In this document: one piece after another, positions 33,663 to 42,493 of the stretch | How the letters are laid out: every line of letters starts with the position of its first letter | Position numbering within the stretch: position 1 is the first letter of the stretch | Assembly: GCA_965232255.1 (NCBI GenBank) | Contig: OZ246962.1 | Span: 3,827,575-3,891,574 of the forward strand | From: Endozoicomonas sp965232255 | Lineage (GTDB): Bacteria > Pseudomonadota > Gammaproteobacteria > Pseudomonadales > Endozoicomonadaceae | Length of the DNA stretch: 64,000 bases | Direction of reading: 5' to 3' | Notes under the pieces: model-generated | Told to the model about the DNA's origin: nothing | What the model saw: only the letters and a program-made list of their open reading frames with translations | The model's database searches: none | Program-made: the position numbers and the translations under genes

Positions 33663-34567
33663 TAAAATGCCAGGGTGTACATCAGGATAATGTTGGCAAC
33701 CAGAACCACAAATGCCGGAATGACCTGAACCTTAACTACTTGATACTTGTCTTCTAATTCCAACAAAGCGGCGGGAACCACATTAAAGTTGGCCGCCATG
33801 GGCGTTACCAGTGTACCGCAGTAACCGGATAACATTCCCAGAACACCGACCACGGCAGCATCACCGCCATGACCAAGGATGACCATTGGCAGCCCCACTC
33901 CGGCGGTAATCACGGCAAAAGCAGCAAAGGCATTCCCCATAACAGCAGTAAATAGTGCCATGCCCAGACAGTAGGCGATAACGGTTCCCAGCTTGCTATC
34001 CACAGACACCAGAGAAGATACAATATCCGAAACCGCTGCACCGACGTCTGCCTTGCCAAACAAATAACCAAGAGCCGCCAGAAACTGCGATAAAATCACT
34101 GTCCAGCCAATAGCATCGATTTGTCGTCTACCTTCCTGCAAACTGTCGGACACACGGCCTCTGGTCATCAGGAGCGCAACCATCCAGGCCATTATCGACG
34201 AAATACCAAGGCCAACCAGGGCATTACCAAACAGTTTGGCCCAGGCAAAGGTAACAATCGGAATGATCAGCGCTGGAGCGAACAGGCGATTGCCCAGCCT
34301 TTGTGCATCGTCGCGCTTGGCTTGCTCTTCCCGTGGCCGGTAAAAGCCTTTACCCAGCTGCCCGGTAGCGGCCAGCAGAGTAAGCACAACCACCATAAGG
34401 CCTGTGACCAGACTTGGCAGGTAACTGCCGAACATGAATGAAATACCGTAAACCAACCAGAACAACGTTGTGCCAACACGGTGGCTTTGCTGCTTATCCA
34501 GCCAGGTCATGGTTGCAAAGACAACCAGCAGTAGGCCGGTGATAAAGTAAATAATATCCAGATTCAT
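33662..34567 (-). CDS. DUF979 membrane protein (permease partner)
   Basis: A 301-aa polytopic protein with about nine or ten hydrophobic helices, recognisable as DUF979. DUF979 is paired with DUF969 and often found next to pcp. The motifs YCGTLVTPMAANFNVVPAALLELEDKY and GLPMVILGHGGDAAVVGVLGMLSGYCG recall the paired re-entrant loops of ion-transporter-superfamily carriers. The likely job is import of pyroglutamate or a small peptide or amino-acid derivative, inferred only from the pcp neighbour. Confidence 0.85.
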   Translation of the reverse strand: MNLDIIYFITGLLLVVFATMTWLDKQQSHRVGTTLFWLVYGISFMFGSYLPSLVTGLMVVVLTLLAATGQLGKGFYRPREEQAKRDDAQRLGNRLFAPALIIPIVTFAWAKLFGNALVGLGISSIMAWMVALLMTRGRVSDSLQEGRRQIDAIGWTVILSQFLAALGYLFGKADVGAAVSDIVSSLVSVDSKLGTVIAYCLGMALFTAVMGNAFAAFAVITAGVGLPMVILGHGGDAAVVGVLGMLSGYCGTLVTPMAANFNVVPAALLELEDKYQVVKVQVIPAFVVLVANIILMYTLAF

Positions 34568-34574
34568 ATGGCTT

Positions 34575-35297
34575 TTACGCTTGGCCTAAGGTGTTTTTAG
34601 CAGACGGGGCTTCTTCACAGGGCGCATCAGTAACCGGCACACTCCGGTCGATCTCTCGGGCAAAGAGCTTGACACGAATCAGCAGTACGATCAGCGAAAC
34701 GATCGCTGTAGGAATGGCAAACAGTGCCATACGCTCAAGGCTGACGGTAACGCCAGCATCTTCCATCACACCTTTAATCAATAACAGACTACTGACCGCA
34801 ATAAACAGATTTTGTCCGAAAAAGTTTCCCATGTTCTCGGATGCAGCGGCGTATGCCCGGATTTTCATGATGATATTGGACGGTAACTGCCGTTTTTCAG
34901 TGGCCGCAGCCTCGCTCATCGGAGCCACCAATGGCCGAACCATGGAAGGATGGCCGCCCAACTGCAAACCGGCAGCATTGGTCAGTTTACGAAACAGAGC
35001 ATAGCCCACCAGGATTTTGGTCAGGGATGCGCCTTTCATGGAGCGGATCAGCGTCTCAGCACGCTCACGAAGTCCATAGCGCTCCAGGATGCCCACCACC
35101 GGCAATATCAGGATAAACAGAGACATGTAGCGGTTTTGGGTAAACGACGAACCAATGGCTTCAATAATTTCAACAACTGACATATCCGCAATAAGGCCGG
35201 TCACCAAGCCGGAGGTTAAAATAACCAGCAGTGGATTCAGCCTGAGGATCAACCCGACAACAACAATAGCGACGCCAATTAATGGCCACATAAACAT
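34575..35297 (-). CDS. DUF969 membrane protein (permease partner)
   Basis: A 240-aa protein with about six membrane helices. It starts MFMWPLIGVAIVVVGLILRLNPLLVILTSGLVTGL, and conserved sequence AAGLQLGGHPSMVRPLVAPMSEAAA and ENMGNFFGQNLFIA identifies DUF969. DUF969 and DUF979 look like two halves of one transporter, split into separate genes 7 nt apart. It is the first gene of the operon; its promoter lies in the 35.3-35.45 kb region. Confidence 0.85.
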   Translation of the reverse strand: MFMWPLIGVAIVVVGLILRLNPLLVILTSGLVTGLIADMSVVEIIEAIGSSFTQNRYMSLFILILPVVGILERYGLRERAETLIRSMKGASLTKILVGYALFRKLTNAAGLQLGGHPSMVRPLVAPMSEAAATEKRQLPSNIIMKIRAYAAASENMGNFFGQNLFIAVSSLLLIKGVMEDAGVTVSLERMALFAIPTAIVSLIVLLIRVKLFAREIDRSVPVTDAPCEEAPSAKNTLGQA

Positions 35298-35611
35298 TCC
35301 TTAACTGTAAGCCTGGAAACAGTGCAGCGCAGTATGTCAGGTCTGAGAATGGTCGTATATATGGGAATATTTTTTGTTTTTGGCTGATTAATAAGTGATC
35401 CACACCAAAAACAAACCAAAAACGAATTTTTCCATGAAATGGCTAGACGTCGATGATCACGTTTGTTTCGGTCGATTTAACGTCTGCACAGCGTTTTGCT
35501 TTTGACCATCAAGAACTGGATCAGGATCATTCGGCTATTCAGACCAGGATCTCAGCACCGTGGCGTCCTCCTTTTGCTGACGCAGGTCACGGTGCCGACT
35601 GGGGCTGTTTA
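35298..35611. other. Gene-free region between DUF969 operon start and Ig-like gene end
   Basis: The first 150 bp are AT-rich (repeated CCAAAAAC motifs near 35404-35425) and should contain the operon promoter. The second half holds a strong hairpin listed separately. No ORF with a ribosome-binding site was seen. Confidence 0.4.
35555..35595 (-). other. Stable hairpin 3' of the Ig-like gene
   Basis: GCACCGTGGCGTC pairs with GACGC(AGGT)CACGGTGC, a 13-bp stem with a 4-nt bulge, 17 nt after the stop codon. No T-tract follows on the minus strand, so it may stabilise the mRNA 3' end instead of acting as a classic terminator. Confidence 0.5.
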
Positions 35612-38011
35612 TTAACTGGAAATCGAACGGCGCACAACTGTTACGGTGCGTTGGACGGTGGTAGTACTCTGATCCCGATCGGTCACAGAGTAGGTCAAGG
35701 TGTAGACACCTGCCTTTCTGATATTTACCCGGCCATAGACCCTGATCTTCCCAGTGAGGTTACCATCTTCCTGGTCGCTGGCAGTCACGCCCTGACGAGC
35801 ATTAAACTGCTCGCCCACGGTGATGGTAATCGGCTCAACGCCGCTCAGGATTGGTGCAGTGTTGACCTTTTCTTGCACGGTTATGGTGCGCTCAGCAGTC
35901 GTCTTCAGGCCATCGCCATCGGTGACCGAGTAGGTCAGGGTATAAACGCCGGATTTACGAGTGTTTACCTGGCCCAAGACTTTGATCTTGCTGGTAAGGT
36001 TACCATCTTCTTGGTCACTGGCCGTCACACCTTGGCGAGCATTAAAGAAACTGTCCAGATCAATGGTTACTGGTGCAATGCCACTCAAAACAGGCGCCGT
36101 GTTAACTTTCTCCCTTACCGTCACAGTACGTTCGGCAGTGGCCTTTAGACCTTGTCTGTCGGTGACAGAATAGGTCAGGGTGTAAATACCCGGCATATGA
36201 GTGTTGAGTTGGCCCGAGAAGCGTATTTTATAGGAGATATCACCATCTTCTTTATCAAAGGCGGTGATGCCCTGACGAGGGTCAAAACGGCTGCCCTGTT
36301 CAATGGTCACCGACTCAACGCCGCGTAATACCGGGGCGGTATTGCGCGCGACTACCTCAATCATCCGATAGCCATAGCCCTCTGCACCATGGCTATCAAA
36401 CACACGGTAAGTCAGCTGGTAGTGACCTGGTTTATCAGTGTTCACCTTCCCCTGTACCTTGACCTTGTTGGTCACATCACCATCTTCTCGGTCGGTAGCA
36501 GTCACGCCAGCCATTGGGTCAAAAGCGTCACCGGCGGTAATCTTGCTGTTGAACATACCTCGAATAACAGGGTGATGGTTAATGGCCTCTACTATGCGCA
36601 GCTTGGAAGCGGCGTAGCCCGCACTGTCGGTCACCATATAAATCAGGGGCTGACTTTTATAGAGGAGACTGGTATCAACACGACCCATAACAGTCACATA
36701 GGGGGTCAGGTCACCATCTTCAACATCACTGGCCGTCACGTTTGCCATTGGGTCAAATTCGCTGCCTAAAGGTATTTTAGTACCATAAGCGGTGATGCCT
36801 TTAATCTCTGGCAGGTGGGCCACCGGCGCAGACGGATCGCGTACCACAATATTGCGAACCCCTGTGGTGGTATAGCCATTGTTGTCTTCTACGGTGTAGC
36901 TCAAGGTATAAACACCGGGAATGCTGCTATCGACATTGCCATCAACGTCCATACGAGCGGTCAGATCGCCATCCTGTGCGTCTTCAGCAGTAATACCAGC
37001 TCTGGGATCAAAGATTTCGCCCAGAGTGATCTGTTGGCACTCAATACCATCAATATATGGGCTGGAGTTCGCCACGTAAATCCGGCGACGGCGCATGGTC
37101 GTTACGCCCTCGCTGTTAGTCACGCTGTAGGTTACAAACTGCATGCCGCCCAGGTTGGTATCGACGTCGCTGGATACCTTGATCAGGCTGGTAATGTCGC
37201 CGTCAACTTTATCCTCAGCCGTTACGCCCTCCCAAGGATCAAAATAGGCACCAGCATTGACAGTGTCATCAGAGACGCCCCTTAGGGTAATCACATTTTC
37301 TCTTTTGTCACGCACCTGGACTTCGATCCAGGCAGTGGCTTCCAAACCTTGGCTGTCGGTAACCCGGTATTCCACTGGGTAGAATCCTACGTTGCTGGTG
37401 TCCACCTCACCAACGACCCATATCTTGCTGCTCAAATCACCATCTTCAAAATCATAAGCAGAGACGGGATACGAAAGTGGTTTGAAGGTTTCCCCAAGGT
37501 AAGTAATGATGCCTGGGTATAGGGTGATCTCAGGTGGCATGTTCCCTGACTCCAGCACGGTAACAGCGCGGTAATGTTCGTCATTCCCGGAAAAACCCTC
37601 CCCTTTTAGCAGATAGGTCACTCGATAAACACCGGGCTTGGAGGTATCAACACCACCCAGTATGCGGGTCTGTCCGGTGGTATCGTTGCCTGCGCTGTCG
37701 GTGACGGTAAAGCCCAGAAAGGGATCAAATACGGAACCCACAGGAATAAAGGCTTCTTCCAGACCGGTAAAGGAAGGTACACCTAATCCGACGCTTCTCC
37801 CCTGTTGGCTACTGCCAGTTTGCTGCTGCTCTGCCTGATGCTTGTTGATCTCTTTCTGGATCACCTGAGCAGGAGTAAAGGGTTTTTCTACCACTACCAT
37901 TGCGTCCATTGCGTCGGTACTAGCAAGTGTCATTGCAGACTGAGCTGAGAGCATGATGCCCAAAGCGATTTTGATGCCATAAGATAGACGTGAATAACAA
38001 GGTTTATTCAT
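35612..38011 (-). CDS. Secreted protein with nine tandem Ig-like (DUF5011-type) repeats
   Basis: A 799-aa protein starting at ATG 38011, after GAGG. The signal peptide (KIALGIMLSAQSAMTLA) ends near residue 35. A short linker rich in Gln follows, then nine repeats of about 75 residues to the C-terminus. Each repeat has an FDP-x-x-G(V/I)TA-x-D-x-EDGD(L/I)T motif, a V-x-G-x-V(D/N)T strand and a Y-x-L-T-Y-x-V-x-D ending. This is the bacterial Ig-like/cadherin-like fold seen in surface adhesins and chitin- or glycan-binding proteins. There is no LPXTG or autotransporter segment. Repeats 7-9 are the most alike, with a clear DNA period of about 213 bp, pointing to recent duplication. A surface adhesive or matrix role is inferred. 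Confidence 0.85.
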   Translation of the reverse strand: MNKPCYSRLSYGIKIALGIMLSAQSAMTLASTDAMDAMVVVEKPFTPAQVIQKEINKHQAEQQQTGSSQQGRSVGLGVPSFTGLEEAFIPVGSVFDPFLGFTVTDSAGNDTTGQTRILGGVDTSKPGVYRVTYLLKGEGFSGNDEHYRAVTVLESGNMPPEITLYPGIITYLGETFKPLSYPVSAYDFEDGDLSSKIWVVGEVDTSNVGFYPVEYRVTDSQGLEATAWIEVQVRDKRENVITLRGVSDDTVNAGAYFDPWEGVTAEDKVDGDITSLIKVSSDVDTNLGGMQFVTYSVTNSEGVTTMRRRRIYVANSSPYIDGIECQQITLGEIFDPRAGITAEDAQDGDLTARMDVDGNVDSSIPGVYTLSYTVEDNNGYTTTGVRNIVVRDPSAPVAHLPEIKGITAYGTKIPLGSEFDPMANVTASDVEDGDLTPYVTVMGRVDTSLLYKSQPLIYMVTDSAGYAASKLRIVEAINHHPVIRGMFNSKITAGDAFDPMAGVTATDREDGDVTNKVKVQGKVNTDKPGHYQLTYRVFDSHGAEGYGYRMIEVVARNTAPVLRGVESVTIEQGSRFDPRQGITAFDKEDGDISYKIRFSGQLNTHMPGIYTLTYSVTDRQGLKATAERTVTVREKVNTAPVLSGIAPVTIDLDSFFNARQGVTASDQEDGNLTSKIKVLGQVNTRKSGVYTLTYSVTDGDGLKTTAERTITVQEKVNTAPILSGVEPITITVGEQFNARQGVTASDQEDGNLTGKIRVYGRVNIRKAGVYTLTYSVTDRDQSTTTVQRTVTVVRRSISS

Positions 38012-38465
38012 ATAAGAGTACCTCGAGAGAATCTGGACTGAAGTTGCCTGAATGTATGGAACTGAAATGAGTGGCCGTGCGATAATGATCTGCCCTGAAA
38101 TAACTTTTCCGGATGCAATTATTTCGGACGCGGTTCGAACTGAGTCGGAAGGGCATGAAAATGGGCAGTTAAAGATCGATCCTCGAACCAAACGCTCTGC
38201 TGACGTTTGCGGCAACGCCACAATGCAGACTCAGACTTTTTTATCATAATACCAATCATCAGCCCCATGAATTCGTACTTACCGATAATGGGTAGCTACG
38301 TACAAACTATTATGTATTGGTCATTTTTCATTCATATAAAGTCGGTTGACCTGCCATATTGATCTACTAGACTGCGTTTGTTTTATGCTGTTCAGGTAAT
38401 CACCACTATTTACCTGTTTTTTTGGCGCGTATTTTACACTTCCCTTGATACTCAGGTCTCTCCCC
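38012..38465. other. Divergent promoter region (454 bp)
   Basis: It separates two divergent secreted-protein genes and must contain both promoters. The centre (38230-38350) is AT-rich; a TTGACC at about 38345 is a weak -35 candidate for the rightward gene. No ORF, tRNA or terminator was identified. Confidence 0.4.
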
Positions 38466-39569
38466 ATGACAAGCAGAAACTGTTTAGTGGCAAGCTCCAT
38501 ATGGGTTACGTCTATGCTGGCATTCGCCGATACCACCTCACCATTTTTGCAGTGGGAACCGACTAACTGTCTTAACACAGTAGGTAATGTATTTGTTTAT
38601 CAAAACCCCTACAGTGGCAAGACAGACTATTTTCAACTGGCCTCGGCCGCGCCCGGGGGACGCTGCCCCTATTTTCCTACCAATGAGACCAGCGACTATT
38701 ATTGGACCTATCTACCCAATGAGGCTGCGGCAATGGCAGCCGTCAATGCAAACATTGCCTTGCGACATGCCCCCGCCACCACATTGGCGCAAATCGCCCA
38801 TCCACCGTCTGTCACACCCGCGAAGACACCCGCCGACGGTACGTGCAGCGGCTGTGCCGGCGCGCAGAATATAGATTTCGCCACCAAGGGTCAGCCCGGT
38901 TCAGGTTTTGATGCTGTCAGCTTTCGAATGCGTCCCCTGAGTGGGCAGGATTCCGGTGAGATAAGCGCGCCCCAGGCTTACTACTGGGCATACTATAACT
39001 TTTTTGCCTTCACCGGAGGCTCGTCAGGGCTCCCATTCTATTTTGGTCTGCAACCGGAGGGTGCCTATGGCAAAACTGCGGTGTTCAGTGTTTTTGGCAA
39101 TGGCACTTCGACCAATCCGCGTGACCAGTATTGCAAACCCGGTGCGGATACCGGGGCTGGTACCAGTTGTCACATACCCTATGACTGGGAGGAAGGTAAG
39201 GACTATGACCTGATGGTAGTCATGGCTGACACCCAGGATGCAGCAAAAGGAATAACATGGGAAGGATATATTTATGATGTGGAGAGTCAGCAGACCACCT
39301 TGATTGGGTCAATTACTGTGCAGCCATCCACAGGCATTGCGGCTGGACCTAATGTTGCCTTTGATGAGTATTTTTCCTGGGAATCCCACCGTTGCCCGAA
39401 TCAACCTTTTTCGGAGATTCTGTTCTTTACACCGGTCAGTTATTACAAGGGCAAGCCGCATAACAGCAATATCACGTCGTTGAATCTGAACAGTGGGTGT
39501 AATGTGAAGTTTTATTCAGATCACAGTAGTTATGTTTACATTGAGGCAGGCTATGTGAGTCCGAAATAG
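38466..39569 (+). CDS. Secreted DUF3472-like protein
   Basis: A 367-aa protein with an N-terminal signal peptide (MTSRNCLVASSIWVTSMLAFA) at ATG 38466. The body contains FYFGLQPEGAYGKTAVFSVFG, then GAGTSCHIPYDWEEGKDYDLMV and WEGYIYD. This matches the DUF3472 pattern: a beta-rich domain seen in secreted, sugar-related proteins. Eight or more cysteines suggest disulphides in the periplasm or outside the cell. The function is not known. It is divergent from the Ig-like repeat gene, and both encode exported proteins, so they may be co-regulated. Confidence 0.65.
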   Translation: MTSRNCLVASSIWVTSMLAFADTTSPFLQWEPTNCLNTVGNVFVYQNPYSGKTDYFQLASAAPGGRCPYFPTNETSDYYWTYLPNEAAAMAAVNANIALRHAPATTLAQIAHPPSVTPAKTPADGTCSGCAGAQNIDFATKGQPGSGFDAVSFRMRPLSGQDSGEISAPQAYYWAYYNFFAFTGGSSGLPFYFGLQPEGAYGKTAVFSVFGNGTSTNPRDQYCKPGADTGAGTSCHIPYDWEEGKDYDLMVVMADTQDAAKGITWEGYIYDVESQQTTLIGSITVQPSTGIAAGPNVAFDEYFSWESHRCPNQPFSEILFFTPVSYYKGKPHNSNITSLNLNSGCNVKFYSDHSSYVYIEAGYVSPK

Positions 39570-39922
39570 AAATGCAGATACAGATAATAGCGAACTAAAA
39601 AATACCACCAAATTCTGTTCGCCCTGAGTTCGCCTGAAGACGTGGCTAGTGCACTTGGGCGAGTTTAGCGCGAACGGTAGTTTGCAGGGAAAGTTTAAAG
39701 GGACATTCAAGCAAACATGCAAACATGCAAACAAACATTGCACATACTATTTTTTAACCGCTGAATAAAAGACCAGCGACTTTTTTTTGCGCAATGACGT
39801 TGTTCAGATTTAACTCAATGAGATAAATGAAATTATTTGATTGACATAAATCAATAAGCTGACTGCAAGCAGGCTGATACAGTAATTGACCAAACTGAAC
39901 AACATAATAGCGGAAAAAAACC
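39570..39922. other. Upstream region of the catalase gene
   Basis: 353 bp without a gene. It contains tandem copies of the short motif CAAACATG near 39713-39730, an AT-rich stretch, and the FNR/ANR-type box listed separately. Confidence 0.5.
39841..39854. promoter_or_regulatory. FNR/ANR-type binding site upstream of catalase
   Basis: TTGACATAAATCAA fits the FNR/ANR consensus TTGAT-N4-ATCAA with a single mismatch and lies about 70 nt before the catalase ATG. A -10-like TACAGT begins about 30 nt from its centre, the spacing of a class II FNR-activated promoter. Anr control of katA is known in Pseudomonas aeruginosa. Confidence 0.6.
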
Positions 39923-41377
39923 ATGACAAAGACCTACATGACCACCGCTAATGGTGCTCCCATACCAGACGACGATAATAGCATAACCGCTGGAGAGCGT
40001 GGGCCGCTGACATTCGACAACTATCGTCTGTTTGAGAAACTGGCCCACTTTAACCGCGAACGCATTCCGGAGCGTGTGGTACATGCCCGGGGCAGTGGCG
40101 CTCACGGTACATTCACACTGACCAAGGATCTTTCAGATCTGACCATCGCCAAATTCTTGCGCGGCGCCAACAAAAAAACTGACGTATTTCTGCGCTTTTC
40201 CACTGTTGCCGGTGGTCAGGACTCCAGTGATTTTCTTCGTGATCCCCGTGGTTTTGCCGTGCGTTTTTACACCGAAGAAGGCAACTACGATATCGTCGGC
40301 AACAACACGCCAGTGTTCTTTATTCGCGACCCATTGAAGTTTCCCGATTTTATCCACTCCCAGAAAAAAGATCCGCGAACCAACCTGCCAGATCCAGCTC
40401 ACCACTACGAGTTTTGGGTGAACACCCCACAAGCCATACACCAGGTTACTATCGTGATGTCTGACCGGGGCATTCCAAAATCGCTGCGCCATATTAACGG
40501 TTACAGCTCTCATGCCCTGAGTATGTGGAACGACAATGGTAAGCGTGTGTGGGTCAAGTGGCACTTCAAAACCAACCAGGGCATTGAAACGCTGACCAAT
40601 GAAGAAGCGGCAAAAATGCCACCCGATGGTATGCAGGCCGACCTGGTGCACTCTATCGACAAGGGAGACTTCCCGAGCTGGTCGGTCAAAATTCAGGTAA
40701 TGAGCGAAGAGCAAGCCAAACATTATCCTATTAATCCTTTTGACGTGACCAAAGTCTGGCCGCACGCCGACTTTCCGCTAATGGAAATTGGCCAACTGGA
40801 ACTGAATCGTAACGTAGAGAACTATTTTGCCGAAACTGAGCAGGCGGCGTTCTCGCCCAGCAATATGGTGCCAGGCGTTGGCGCGTCTCCTGACAAGATG
40901 CTCCAGGGACGTCTGTTTGCTTATGCGGATGCCCACCGTTATCGGGTTGGGGTCAACAATCAGCAACTGCCGATCAACCGTCCACGCTGTCCGGTGCATA
41001 ACTATGAGCGTGATGGCTTTATGGCGGAGTGTCCATTCTCTGGTCAGAACCAGAATTCAAGTGTGAATTTCTATCCCAATGAGTGCAAAGATTCACCGCA
41101 GCCCATGCCAGAGGTTACCGAGCCACCAATGCCGTTGGCGGAACATGCCTGGGTCAAAGCTTATGACACCCGCGATGAGGATAATTACTCCCAGGCCGGC
41201 GAGCTCTTCCGCTTGATGTCCGAAGATCAGAAACAACAGCTGGCACACAATATTTCAGTCGGTTTGTGCCAGGCAAGTGAGTCGGTACAAAAGCGCATGA
41301 TCCAGCACTTTACGCTGTGTGATCCAGACTACGGCAAGCGGGTTCAGGCCGCATTGGAGAGTGCATTGAAAGGTTAG
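39923..41377 (+). CDS. Monofunctional heme catalase (small-subunit clade)
   Basis: Decomposes hydrogen peroxide to water and oxygen. The 484-aa length fits clade 3 catalases such as KatA. The distal heme-pocket His54 is in RVVHARGSGAHG, the conserved Asn in YDIVGNNTPVFF, and the proximal Tyr in GRLFAYADAHRYR. No signal peptide is visible, so it is cytoplasmic. It has its own terminator and, from the upstream box, probably responds to oxygen status. It stands between secreted-protein genes and small hypotheticals. Confidence 0.98.
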   Translation: MTKTYMTTANGAPIPDDDNSITAGERGPLTFDNYRLFEKLAHFNRERIPERVVHARGSGAHGTFTLTKDLSDLTIAKFLRGANKKTDVFLRFSTVAGGQDSSDFLRDPRGFAVRFYTEEGNYDIVGNNTPVFFIRDPLKFPDFIHSQKKDPRTNLPDPAHHYEFWVNTPQAIHQVTIVMSDRGIPKSLRHINGYSSHALSMWNDNGKRVWVKWHFKTNQGIETLTNEEAAKMPPDGMQADLVHSIDKGDFPSWSVKIQVMSEEQAKHYPINPFDVTKVWPHADFPLMEIGQLELNRNVENYFAETEQAAFSPSNMVPGVGASPDKMLQGRLFAYADAHRYRVGVNNQQLPINRPRCPVHNYERDGFMAECPFSGQNQNSSVNFYPNECKDSPQPMPEVTEPPMPLAEHAWVKAYDTRDEDNYSQAGELFRLMSEDQKQQLAHNISVGLCQASESVQKRMIQHFTLCDPDYGKRVQAALESALKG

Positions 41378-41398
41378 GTACGGTTGACAAATACATCG

Positions 41399-41424
41399 GC
41401 CGGGAATTCATCCCGGCTTTTTTA
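41399..41424 (+). terminator. Rho-independent terminator of catalase
   Basis: GCCGGGA-attca-TCCCGGC followed directly by TTTTTTA, 21 nt past the stop codon. Confidence 0.95.
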
Positions 41425-41519
41425 TAATCAGAATATGCGTTCTTATGCAAAAAAATGGGAACTTCTATCGTCATAATCAGTCATAGCAAATAACTATTTA
41501 ATTACCGGTATTAACAGTA

Positions 41520-41975
41520 ATGACTTCACCACTTTCCCCTACCCATCGCCCCAATCCCTATTCAACCAATAACTTCCCGACACACAATTCTAACGACACG
41601 TTCGAAGCTGCAACAGCGCAAGGTTACGCCGCGAACCTTGGCAGGCGCGTTAAAAGCTTCATGGCTTCCGTGCAAAACGCACTTAGCAATCCGGAAACTT
41701 CCGGTTGGAAAAGCGCCTCAGGTTTTTTTACCAGTCTTTATAATCGCCTGGTTAAAACAGTTAATTACGTCACTTTGCATGCTGACCAAATGATACCGGA
41801 GTATCTGACCAGAGCTGGAGCCTGCAGTGTTGGCGGTTTTATCATCGGTGGCCTGACACCCATCGGCGCTTTGTGGGGCACCGTAACTGGCCTGCTTCTG
41901 GCTACAGGCTGGCAGCTGTGCGTTGAATACCACACTGACCGCTCCCGCAGTCCTGAACCGCATTTTCAAAGGTGA
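41520..41975 (+). CDS. Hypothetical protein with C-terminal glycine-rich hydrophobic segment
   Basis: A 151-aa protein of unknown family. Residues 1-35 are polar and disordered (Pro, Asn, Ser, Thr). Residues 38-90 form an amphipathic helical region. Residues about 102-132 are a hydrophobic Gly-rich hairpin (GGFIIGGLTPIGALWGTVTGLLLATGW) that could insert in a membrane. The tail is charged. The layout of disordered head, helix and hydrophobic hairpin resembles small membrane-targeted effectors, but no homology was recognised. The ribosome-binding site is weak, so confidence is moderate. Confidence 0.55.
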   Translation: MTSPLSPTHRPNPYSTNNFPTHNSNDTFEAATAQGYAANLGRRVKSFMASVQNALSNPETSGWKSASGFFTSLYNRLVKTVNYVTLHADQMIPEYLTRAGACSVGGFIIGGLTPIGALWGTVTGLLLATGWQLCVEYHTDRSRSPEPHFQR

Positions 41976-42107
41976 TATTTGTGAAGATTTTGTGTCGGTA
42001 GCTTGAAATTTGGCGCTTTTTGGTTTCTCGCCTTGAATACCCTACGACAACATCTAGTGTTATTAGTAATGGTGTAAACATTCAATCCCAACGGCATGGA
42101 GCCTGAA

Positions 42108-42416
42108 ATGGAAGATCAAAATATCAAAAAACTGGCACTGATACTTTCTGCCAACTGCATTCGCCAGTCCGTCATTGAAGAGTGTCAGAAAAAGGGACAG
42201 ATAAACGACCAACAGCTGAGCCAGTTCAATAAAGAGATGTCTGACCGCATCTACACCTTTCTGACTTACCTCCTGCAAAAACCCGCTGAAGAATACACCG
42301 TAATGATGGAAGCTATGGCCAAGCACTATCCAGATGGTTGGGAGCAGCCTGAACTGAGCCAGCTTATCCTGCAACAGCAGACTCAAATGGCTTCATCAAC
42401 CTCAGCACAACATTAA
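42108..42416 (+). CDS. Small all-helical hypothetical protein (102 aa)
   Basis: ATG 42108 is placed 7 nt after GGAG, better than the upstream ATG at 42096. The sequence predicts four or five amphipathic helices (IKKLALILSANCIRQSVIEEC, QLSQFNKEMSDRIYTFLTYLL, EYTVMMEAMAKH). It ends in a polar Gln/Ser tail. No known domain was recognised. It converges on ubiX, separated by a strong hairpin. Confidence 0.6.
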   Translation: MEDQNIKKLALILSANCIRQSVIEECQKKGQINDQQLSQFNKEMSDRIYTFLTYLLQKPAEEYTVMMEAMAKHYPDGWEQPELSQLILQQQTQMASSTSAQH

Positions 42417-42442
42417 TTTTTCGTTAATTTTTCATTGACTCA

Positions 42443-42483
42443 TGGAGAATCACTGTCATTGTCGACAGCAAACTGATTCTCCA
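42443..42483. terminator. Large inverted repeat between convergent genes
   Basis: TGGAGAATCA pairs with TGATTCTCCA, enclosing an inner CTGTC/GACAG stem. It lies between the ends of the small helical gene (+) and ubiX (-). No strong T-tract follows, so a bidirectional termination role is likely but not certain. Confidence 0.5.
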
Positions 42484-42493
42484 ATTCCCACCT

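Noticed and set aside
39700..39740. Short CAAACATG tandem repeats resembling a CRISPR leader or array
   Set aside because: Units are only 8 bp with no spacers and no cas genes in the window.
39516..39743. 75-aa minus-strand frame after the DUF3472-like gene
   Set aside because: It overlaps the 3' end of that gene and is composed of a simple repeat region; no start signal.
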